Of a DNA stretch of 49,399 nucleotides, positions 43,229-49,399 are shown one piece after another. The DNA is taken from contig NZ_LDJI01000016.1 of NCBI RefSeq assembly GCF_001431415.1, positions 1-49,399 of the forward strand, given 5' to 3'. Position numbers and translations under genes: made by a program. The notes under the pieces were generated by a model. The model searched no databases and had not been told where the DNA came from. It worked only from the letters and a program-made list of their open reading frames with translations. Position 1 is the first letter of the stretch, and each line of letters opens with the position of its first letter. Origin of the DNA: Stenotrophomonas humi (GTDB lineage: Bacteria; Pseudomonadota; Gammaproteobacteria; Xanthomonadales; Xanthomonadaceae).

Positions 43229-44719
43229 TCACTTTCCGTCGTCAACCGGCGGCTTGGGCGAATCGGCTTTCGCCGGGGCCGGGCTCGGCTCAGGCGTGAT
43301 GGGCCCGGGCTTGGCGGCGGCTGGTGCCGCAGCTTCCGGTTTGGCCGGCTCCGTCCTGGCGGCGGCAGAGTGCGCCGTTGCAGCGGCGGCGGGCGCAGCA
43401 GCAGTGGCCGGCTTGGCCTTGGCCACGCTCGCGACCGAACCGGGCTGCTTGAGCTCACGCAATGCCGACTGCACCGGACCTTCGCCCGACAGCACCACAC
43501 CGGCCTTGCTCGCCGTTGCCTCGTCGTCACCACGCAGGTGACCTGGCAGACTGGCTTCGCTGTAATCGACCAGGCTGGCCGGCACGTCCTTGTTCACGTC
43601 ACTGGGCTCCGGAGCCAGTTCCACATCGGGCAGGATGCCAGTGGCCTGGATCGAACGTCCGCTCGGCGTGTAGTAACGCGCGGTAGTGAGCTTGACCGAA
43701 TCACCATTGTCCAGCGGCAGCACCGTCTGCACCGAGCCCTTGCCGAAGGTGCGGCTGCCGATCACGCGGGCACGCTGGTTGTCACGCAATGCGCCGGCCA
43801 GGACCTCCGATGCACTGGCCGAACCGGCATCCACCAACACCATCACCGGTGCGCCCTTCATCAGATCACCCGGGGTGGCATCGAACTTCGCATCGCTGAT
43901 GGAAATGCGCCCGCGCGTGCTGACGATGCCGCCCTTGTCGAGCAGGTCGTCGGCCACCTGTACCGCTGCGGTCAACAGACCACCGGGGTTGCTGCGCAGG
44001 TCGAGCACCAGCCCCTTCAACCTGCCGCCGGACTGCGCCTGCAGCTGGTTGAGGTGCTTCTGGAAATCGGCGGCGGTATCGGCCTGGAAGGTACTGATGC
44101 GCACGTAGGCATATCCGGGTTCAAGCATCTTGCTGCGCACGCTGGTGACGCGGATGGTCTCGCGTACCACCGTGACGTCGAACGGCTTGCCATCCCCACG
44201 TTCGATGGTCAGCACAACCTTGCTGCCAGCCACGCCTCGCAGCGGTTCCATCGCCTCGATCGCGCTGATCGGTTTGCCATCGATGGCCACGATCAGGTCA
44301 CCGGCGCGAATGCCGGCACGCGCGGCCGGGGTATCGTCGATGGGCGACACCACCTTGAGCACGTTGTCCTGCTGCAGCAGTTCCACACCAATGCCTTCGT
44401 AGGCACCGGTGGCCTGCTCGTCAAAGGCCTGGGCGTCTTCCTTGTCGAAGTACGTGCTGTGCGGGTCCAGCTCCAGCAGCAACCCTCGCACCGCCGACTG
44501 CATCAACTGCTTGTCATCGACCGGGTCCACGTAGGCCGCGCGTACCGCGTTGTAGACCGCGACGAAGCGGCGGATTTCATCCAACGGCACACGGGAGGTC
44601 ACCGATTCCTTGGCATCGGGATCATCTGCCGTGGGCACCTTGTCCGACGCGCTCTGCGCCAGCGTCATCGCGGGGGACAGGGCCAATAGCAGGGCAGCAG
44701 CAAGACGGGCTACACGCAT
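43229..44719 (-). CDS. ctpA: C-terminal processing peptidase (S41, CtpA)
   Basis: 496 residues. Signal peptide (1-21, LAQ-SAS region), a PDZ domain (about 105-190, with GIGVELLQ and GIRAGDLIVAIDGKP), and the S41 protease core with the Ser-Lys dyad S302 (AGSASASEV) and K327 (GSRTFGKGSVQ). The C-terminus is a Pro/Ala/Lys-rich tail of about 90 residues (from about 405) that is probably disordered. It trims or degrades periplasmic proteins, including wall hydrolases in some species. Start: ATG at 44719 with GGAG 6 bases upstream. Same strand as envC, 189 bases downstream of it. Confidence 0.94.
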   Translation of the reverse strand: MRVARLAAALLLALSPAMTLAQSASDKVPTADDPDAKESVTSRVPLDEIRRFVAVYNAVRAAYVDPVDDKQLMQSAVRGLLLELDPHSTYFDKEDAQAFDEQATGAYEGIGVELLQQDNVLKVVSPIDDTPAARAGIRAGDLIVAIDGKPISAIEAMEPLRGVAGSKVVLTIERGDGKPFDVTVVRETIRVTSVRSKMLEPGYAYVRISTFQADTAADFQKHLNQLQAQSGGRLKGLVLDLRSNPGGLLTAAVQVADDLLDKGGIVSTRGRISISDAKFDATPGDLMKGAPVMVLVDAGSASASEVLAGALRDNQRARVIGSRTFGKGSVQTVLPLDNGDSVKLTTARYYTPSGRSIQATGILPDVELAPEPSDVNKDVPASLVDYSEASLPGHLRGDDEATASKAGVVLSGEGPVQSALRELKQPGSVASVAKAKPATAAAPAAAATAHSAAARTEPAKPEAAAPAAAKPGPITPEPSPAPAKADSPKPPVDDGK

Positions 44720-44908
44720 GAACCACTCCATGAGAAAACGAATGCACGCCAAGCGCGCTGGCCCCGATTATGCGCGAAGCCCGGCTAAATTCCCGTTGAA
44801 CCAGGGGCCGGCCAACGCCTCCAGGCAGCCCCGGTAAACCGACGTCGTTGTTTCGTTCACTCTACGTTGCGTACCCGCGCCCGGACCGAGGAGGCGGAGC
44901 TGCGGCAG
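44720..44908. other. Gap between envC and ctpA
   Basis: 189 bases with no supportable gene; it may hold a ctpA promoter. No clear terminator is seen. Confidence 0.4.
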
Positions 44909-46213
44909 TTACTGCCGCTGCAACCAGGTTGTCGGGTCCACCGGTTGGCCGCCACGACGCAGCTCGAAGTACAGCGCCGTCACGCCCTGTCCACCGGAAT
45001 TGCCCACCTTGGCCACCGCCTCACCACGGCGCACGCGGGCACCGGCGTCACGCAGCAACGCATCGTTGTGCGCGTACAGGCTCATGTAGCCGTTGCCGTG
45101 ATCGACGATCAGGATCATGCCGTAGCCGGTCATCCAGTCGGAGAACACCACCGTTCCATCGGCCACGGCTGTCACCGTGCTCCCGGCCGGCGCACCGATC
45201 AACACACCGGCACTGCTGCGCCCATCCGGCAGACGGCCGCCGTAACGCGCCAGCAAATTGCCCGACAGCGGCCACCCCAATCCGCCCACCCGTGGTGCGG
45301 GTGCGTTGGCCACGACCTGTGGCGGCGTTTTCCCCGCAGTGCCGCGCGCCGGGCTGCGCCCTGCCGTGGCATTGCCGTTGGCGGCTTTCTGCCGGGCCTG
45401 TTCCGCTGCCGCACGGCGTGCCGCGGCACGGCGCTCTGCCTCCGCACGGGCCGCAGCCGCGCGCAGGTTGGCCAGCAAACGCTCAAGCGAATGTGCGTCC
45501 TTGCCCAGCGCTTTCTCGCGCTCACTGCGGTCCTGGTAACGCTGGTCCAGTTCACTCAACAACGAAGCACGCTGGCGGCGATCCTGGGTAAGTGCAGCGG
45601 CCTGCTGACGCTGCTGCTCGCGCGTCTGTTCCAGCTCCCTGCTGCGGGCAACGATCTGCTGCTCGGTGCTGTTGAGCGCCTGCAGGTCGGCCGTCAACGC
45701 GGTGATGGCCTGGGCGCGCTCGCGCTGCATGTAGCGGTGATAGGCCAACTGGCGATTGGCATCAGCAACCCGGTCCTGCGACAGCAGCAGTTTCAGCGGT
45801 GCATGATTGCCCAGCTGATAGGCGCCCCGCAGCAACCCGGCCAACTGCTGGCGCTGGCGGGACAGCCCGCTTTCCAGTTCAACCTTGCGCTGCTGCAGTT
45901 CCACCAGCGCCTGCTGCTCGCGACGCACCGCCGCTTCGGATTCGGCCACCGCGCGACCGCTGCGTGCGACCTTCTGGTCGGCGTCACGCAACTGCTGCTG
46001 GGCATTTCCCCGCTGCGCTTCCAGTTGCCGTCGCTCCTGGGAGACGCCCTTCAACTCGCCGCGCAGCTGCTGCAGCTTTTTCTCGGCATCACGTGGATTG
46101 TTCTGCGCCAGCAAAGGGCCCGCCACCAGCGCCAACACCAGCAGGCAGCCCGCGCTCCAACGCGGCAGGGCCTGGAGCCGGTCTTGGCGGTGGTGGTGGC
46201 AAGTCTGGCGCAA
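44909..46213 (-). CDS. envC: Murein hydrolase activator, EnvC-like (degenerate M23/LytM)
   Basis: 434 residues. Signal peptide (about 15-36), a long coiled-coil (about 40-265, rich in Gln, Arg, Leu), an Ala/Arg-rich linker, and a C-terminal LytM domain (about 305-434; GWPLSGNLLARYGG, GYMSLYAHNDALL, ALYFELRRGG). The zinc ligands of active M23 peptidases are lost: GRSSAGVLIGAP lacks the HxxxD pair and YFEL replaces the HxH. This is typical of EnvC, which activates amidases at the septum under FtsEX rather than cutting itself. Start: TTG at 46213, preceded by GGAAAG; no better Met exists. Confidence 0.9.
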   Translation of the reverse strand: MRQTCHHHRQDRLQALPRWSAGCLLVLALVAGPLLAQNNPRDAEKKLQQLRGELKGVSQERRQLEAQRGNAQQQLRDADQKVARSGRAVAESEAAVRREQQALVELQQRKVELESGLSRQRQQLAGLLRGAYQLGNHAPLKLLLSQDRVADANRQLAYHRYMQRERAQAITALTADLQALNSTEQQIVARSRELEQTREQQRQQAAALTQDRRQRASLLSELDQRYQDRSEREKALGKDAHSLERLLANLRAAAARAEAERRAAARRAAAEQARQKAANGNATAGRSPARGTAGKTPPQVVANAPAPRVGGLGWPLSGNLLARYGGRLPDGRSSAGVLIGAPAGSTVTAVADGTVVFSDWMTGYGMILIVDHGNGYMSLYAHNDALLRDAGARVRRGEAVAKVGNSGGQGVTALYFELRRGGQPVDPTTWLQRQ

Positions 46214-46306
46214 TGGCTTTCCAGTGACTTAAGGCAGGTGCGGATTGTAACCAAGCGTGGTGCCATCGGTGCCTGTCCCCCGGAATGCCCACCCAAGGAG
46301 ATTCCC

Positions 46307-46963
46307 ATGAAACGATTCCTCCTGTTGCTGACCCTGGCCGTCGCTGCACCGCAGGCGATGGCCGACGATGACATCAGCAAGGTCAATGGCAGCATCCAGA
46401 CCACGGCCGGCGCCAGCTACCGCGATCTGGAAACCGTCAACGGCAGCATCCAACTGGCAAGCGGCGTGAATGCGCGCAGCGTCAGTACGGTCAACGGCAG
46501 CATCCGCACCGACGAAAACGTCACCGCGCGCAACATCGAAACCGTGAATGGCGGCATCCGCGCCGGCCGCAACCTGGTGCTGTCCAGCGGCCTGGAAACG
46601 GTGAACGGCAGCATCTTCGTCGACCGTGGCAGCCGCATCAGCGGTGACGTGACCACCGTGAACGGTGGTATCGGCCTGGTCGCCACGCAGCTCGATGGCG
46701 ATATCGAAACCGTGAATGGCGACATCACCGTCGGCGTCGATTCGGTGGTCAGGGGCGGCATCAAAGTGGAGCGCCCGTCGTTCGGCATTTCATTCAAGGC
46801 GCCGCGCAAGCCGCGCATCATCATCGGCCCCAATGCGGTGGTGGAAGGCGCGCTGCAGTTCGAGCGTGACGTTGTGCTGTACGTGCATGACAGCGCCCGC
46901 ATCGGTCCGGTCACCGGCGCCACGGTGCAGCACTTCAGCAGCGAAACCGCGCCCGCCAACTGA
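46307..46963 (+). CDS. Exported VNG-repeat protein, beta-helix-like
   Basis: 218 residues. Signal peptide (1-19, AMA-DDD). Residues 22-140 contain seven repeats centred on V-N-G at positions 26, 44, 62, 80, 99, 118 and 136, spaced 18, 18, 18, 19, 19 and 18, nearly all preceded by ET or TT and followed by (S/G/D)I. This period fits one rung of a right-handed beta-helix, as in bactofilins and DUF4097-like proteins. The last part (about 145-218) is basic then acidic and continues the strand pattern. AAGGAG precedes the ATG at a 6-base spacing. It is divergent from envC. Function unknown. Confidence 0.85.
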   Translation: MKRFLLLLTLAVAAPQAMADDDISKVNGSIQTTAGASYRDLETVNGSIQLASGVNARSVSTVNGSIRTDENVTARNIETVNGGIRAGRNLVLSSGLETVNGSIFVDRGSRISGDVTTVNGGIGLVATQLDGDIETVNGDITVGVDSVVRGGIKVERPSFGISFKAPRKPRIIIGPNAVVEGALQFERDVVLYVHDSARIGPVTGATVQHFSSETAPAN

Positions 46964-47019
46964 GTCTCGCCCCCCGCTTCGGCCTAGAATCGGGGTTCGA
47001 CTGCATTTCCGGAGTTTCC

Positions 47020-48726
47020 ATGCCACGCAAACTGTTGTTGTGCCTTGCCGCCAGTGCGGCCCTGGTCGCCTGCAAACGCGACGCCGAGGCGCCCACCGCC
47101 GCTCCCGTGCCCGCCCCGGCACCGGCCCATGCCTTCGCCAGCGCGATCAATGCCGCCGACTTCGGCGAACTGGTCAAGAACCTGGCCTCGGATGAATTTG
47201 AAGGCCGCGCGCCGGGCAGCAAGGGCGAGGAACTCACGGTCAACTACATCCGCGACCAGATGCAGCGCATCGGTCTGCAGCCCGGCAACGGCGACAGCTG
47301 GTTCCAGGACGTGCCGATGACCGAAACCACGGCCGATCCGAACACCGTGCTGAAGATCCAGCGCGGCGACGCCAGCCAGGAACTGAAGTTCGGTACCGAC
47401 ATGGTCATCGGTACGCGCAGTGGCCAACCGGAAATCAAGATCGACGCCAGCGATCTGGTATTCGTCGGCTACGGCGTTGATGCCCCCGAGCAGAACTGGA
47501 ACGACTACGCCGGCCAGGACTGGAAAGGCAAGACCGTTGTCATGTTCGTCAACGACCCGGGCTTCCATGTCGACGATGCCAAGCTGTTCGACGGCAAGCG
47601 CATGACCTACTACGGCCGCTGGACCTATAAGTTCGAGGAAGCCGCACGCAAGGGCGCAGCCGCCGCACTCATCGTCCACGACACCGCCGGCGCTTCCTAC
47701 GGCTGGGACGTGGTGAAGAATTCCTGGGGTGGCGCGCAGTACGACCTGCCGGCAGCCGAAGACAAAGAGCCGCGCCTGCAGGCCCAGGGCTGGCTCAGCG
47801 CCGAAGCCGCCGGCAAGCTGTTCGCAGATGCCGGGCTCAACCTGGACAAGGCTTACCGTGACGCCAACAAGCGTGGCTTCAAGCCGGTACCGTTGCAGGC
47901 CAAGCTTTCGCTCGACCTGAAGAGCACCATTGCCGAGAAGAAGTCACGCAACGTGGTCGGCGTACTGCCGGGCACCAAGCGCGCCGACGAAGCCGTTGTC
48001 TACATGGCCCACTGGGATCATCTGGGCAAGCATGAAGGTGAAGAAGGCGACAACATCTACAACGGTGCGGTGGACAACGCTACCGGCGTGGCCGGCATTC
48101 TTGAAGTTGCCGATGCGATGGCGCACCAGCCGACTCCGCCGGAGCGCTCGGTGGTGTTCCTGGCCGTCACGCTGGAAGAGTCGGGCCTGCTCGGTTCGCA
48201 GTACTACGTGAACCACCCGACCTTCCCGCTCAACAAGATTGCCGGCGTCATCAACATCGATGCGATGTCGGTCAATGGCCGCGCCCGTGATATGACCGTC
48301 ACCGGTTTCGGCAGCTCGGAGCTGGAAGACATCCTCAAACCGCTGGCTGCCAAGCAGAATCGCACTCTGCACGCCGAAAGCTCGGTGCAGAGCGGCTTCT
48401 ACTTCCGCTCCGATCACTTCAACTTCGCCAAGGCTGGCGTCCCGGCGCTGTATGCCGACGGCGGCGAAGACCTGCTCGACGGCGGCATCGAAGCCGGTAA
48501 ACGTGCGGCCGAAGCCTACGGCAAGGACCGTTACCACGGCCCGAAGGACGAGTACGACCCGGCCACCTGGAAGCTGGACGGCACGGTCGAAGATCTCGAA
48601 CTGCTGTACGGCGTCGGCAGCCAGCTGGCCGCAGGCTCCACCTGGCCTAACTGGTACGAAGGCAACCCATTCAAGGCCAATCGCGACACGATGATGAAAG
48701 ATCAGGCCACCACACCGGCCAAGTAA
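47020..48726 (+). CDS. M28-family zinc peptidase, lipoprotein, with PA-type insert
   Basis: 568 residues. Lipobox L15-V-A-C18, so outer or inner membrane anchored in the periplasm. A PA-like insertion (about 135-275; DLVFVGYGVDAPEQNW, GKTVVMFVNDPGF) sits inside an M28 aminopeptidase core (about 60-125 and 290-540). Zinc sites: MAHWDHLG, NGAVDNATG, LEESGLLGSQYY (Glu-Glu), INIDAMS, and YFRSDHFNFA. It probably removes amino acids from peptide N-termini. Start: ATG at 47020 with CGGAG upstream. A perfect terminator follows the stop. Confidence 0.93.
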   Translation: MPRKLLLCLAASAALVACKRDAEAPTAAPVPAPAPAHAFASAINAADFGELVKNLASDEFEGRAPGSKGEELTVNYIRDQMQRIGLQPGNGDSWFQDVPMTETTADPNTVLKIQRGDASQELKFGTDMVIGTRSGQPEIKIDASDLVFVGYGVDAPEQNWNDYAGQDWKGKTVVMFVNDPGFHVDDAKLFDGKRMTYYGRWTYKFEEAARKGAAAALIVHDTAGASYGWDVVKNSWGGAQYDLPAAEDKEPRLQAQGWLSAEAAGKLFADAGLNLDKAYRDANKRGFKPVPLQAKLSLDLKSTIAEKKSRNVVGVLPGTKRADEAVVYMAHWDHLGKHEGEEGDNIYNGAVDNATGVAGILEVADAMAHQPTPPERSVVFLAVTLEESGLLGSQYYVNHPTFPLNKIAGVINIDAMSVNGRARDMTVTGFGSSELEDILKPLAAKQNRTLHAESSVQSGFYFRSDHFNFAKAGVPALYADGGEDLLDGGIEAGKRAAEAYGKDRYHGPKDEYDPATWKLDGTVEDLELLYGVGSQLAAGSTWPNWYEGNPFKANRDTMMKDQATTPAK

Positions 48727-48746
48727 GTCACATCAAACAGCACGAG

Positions 48747-48776
48747 AACGGCGCCCATTGGGCGCCGTTTTTTTAT
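48747..48776 (+). terminator. Rho-independent terminator of the M28 peptidase gene
   Basis: AACGGCGCCC, ATT, GGGCGCCGTT followed by TTTTTTA: a perfect 10-bp stem. Confidence 0.95.
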
Positions 48777-48823
48777 GCCGCCATACTCGGGATTCATTGA
48801 CACCCCTGCGCAGGTTCACACGC

Positions 48824-49195
48824 ATGCTCCACCATGTTTCCCTTCCGGTTCGGGATCTGGCCCACAGTGGCGCCTTCTACGATGCCGCACTCGGTGCGTT
48901 GGGATACCGCCGTGTATTCGAGGACGATGACGCCATTGGCTATGGGGTGGAAGATGACAAAGACCTGCTTTGCCTGAAGTTGAATTCGGATGCCCACGCA
49001 GCAAGTCCCGGCTTCCATCTCGCGTTCAGCGCCCCCGATCGAGCAGCGGTGGATCGCTTCCACAGCAACGCACTCCGGGTAGGTGGTCACGACAATGGCG
49101 CCGCCGGTTTGCGCCCGGACTATGGCCAGCGCTACTACGCAGCCTTCCTCATCGATCCCGACGGTCATCGCATCGAAGCGGTCATCAACCGCTGA
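48824..49195 (+). CDS. VOC-superfamily (glyoxalase/bleomycin-resistance-like) protein
   Basis: 123 residues in the beta-alpha-beta-beta-beta fold: MLHHVSLPVRDLAHSGAFYD with a metal-ligand-like His near the start, FHLAFSAPDRAAVDRFH in the middle and YYAAFLIDPDGHRIEAVINR at the end with the conserved Glu. Small VOC proteins include glyoxalase-like enzymes and stress proteins; the substrate is not readable. Start: ATG at 48824, because this gives the standard N-terminus; no clear Shine-Dalgarno. It follows the M28 terminator. Confidence 0.9.
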   Translation: MLHHVSLPVRDLAHSGAFYDAALGALGYRRVFEDDDAIGYGVEDDKDLLCLKLNSDAHAASPGFHLAFSAPDRAAVDRFHSNALRVGGHDNGAAGLRPDYGQRYYAAFLIDPDGHRIEAVINR

Positions 49196-49399
49196 AAGTC
49201 CTCTGTGTCATAGGGACCATCAAGCAGGTCGGAGAATCGCCGCCAACGGCAAGACCCAAACCCTGTTCATCGCTTCCGTATTGCCTCTCTCGCCCCAGCA
49301 GCACACGCCGATCGAGAGCCTCCCCCTCCCGGTAGGAGAAAGCCAGTTTCCAAAGAGCGTTTCGCCGCCCCTCCAACGCCGCTGCGCCGGCGTAACGGC
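49196..49399. other. Right-hand end, no gene seen
   Basis: 204 bases with no coding or structural feature I can support. A 63-codon leftward frame (49185-49376) overlaps the VOC stop region and has no recognisable content. Confidence 0.5.

Noticed and set aside
43226..44689. 487-codon rightward frame antisense to ctpA
   Set aside because: No domains; the CtpA frame has signal peptide, PDZ and Ser-Lys dyad.
49185..49376. 63-codon leftward frame at the right end
   Set aside because: No domain, no clear ribosome-binding site, and it overlaps the VOC gene end.

Overview
The window is high-GC chromosomal DNA with dense, mostly housekeeping gene content. Two things point to the Xanthomonadaceae, most likely a Stenotrophomonas or a close relative: the protein sequences look xanthomonad throughout (Oar-type TonB receptor, rpsU-yqeY-brkB-dnaG block, cox cluster with a DUF2244 gene at its head), and intergenic palindromes with a terminal GTAG resemble the SMAG repeats of S. 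maltophilia. The genus call is inference. I see no phage, insertion sequence, CRISPR array, tRNA or rRNA.

Layout. (1) 1-976: a secreted EF-hand protein and a small membrane protein. (2) 1032-13806: a two-armed locus around one divergent promoter region (7883-8014). The leftward arm encodes a transglutaminase-like protein, an Oar-type TonB-dependent receptor, a serine beta-lactamase/DD-peptidase-like hydrolase and a VanX/DdpX D-Ala-D-Ala dipeptidase. The rightward arm encodes an NlpC/P60 endopeptidase, an L-Ala-D/L-Glu epimerase, a MurR/RpiR regulator, an L,D-transpeptidase-fold protein and a dicarboxylate/amino-acid symporter. Nearly every product acts on peptidoglycan stem peptides or their amino acids, so I read it as a murein-peptide scavenging locus. 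(3) 13885-19635: YiaA/B-like protein, PQQ sugar dehydrogenase, DUF1453-like protein, GH3 beta-glucosidase with a LacI-type operator, and a YbdG-like mechanosensitive channel. (4) 19758-26791: folB and tsaD on one strand; rpsU, yqeY, brkB-like gene, dnaG, a periplasmic phosphatase and a BASS-family transporter on the other. rpoD does not follow dnaG. (5) 26864-35659: the aa3-type cytochrome c oxidase cluster (DUF2244, ctaC, ctaD, a 44-codon membrane gene, ctaG, ctaE, a DUF2909-like gene on the other strand, surf1, a Sco-like gene, ctaA/cox15, ctaB). (6) 35955-49195: putA, a SPOR plus TonB-C lipoprotein, a FadL porin, a rhomboid protease, ctpA, envC, a secreted repeat protein with seven VNG-centred repeats, an M28 peptidase lipoprotein and a VOC protein. 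The last 200 bases hold no gene I can support.

Working together: the cox cluster is a complete subunit and assembly set (heme O/A synthesis, copper delivery, Surf1). The locus at 1-13.8 kb could import, cut, epimerise and take up wall-derived peptides under a single RpiR-type regulator. The envC, ctpA, rhomboid and SPOR genes at the right end are envelope maintenance functions. Start codons were set by ribosome-binding sites and signal peptides; several genes use TTG or GTG (GH3, ctaG, envC).
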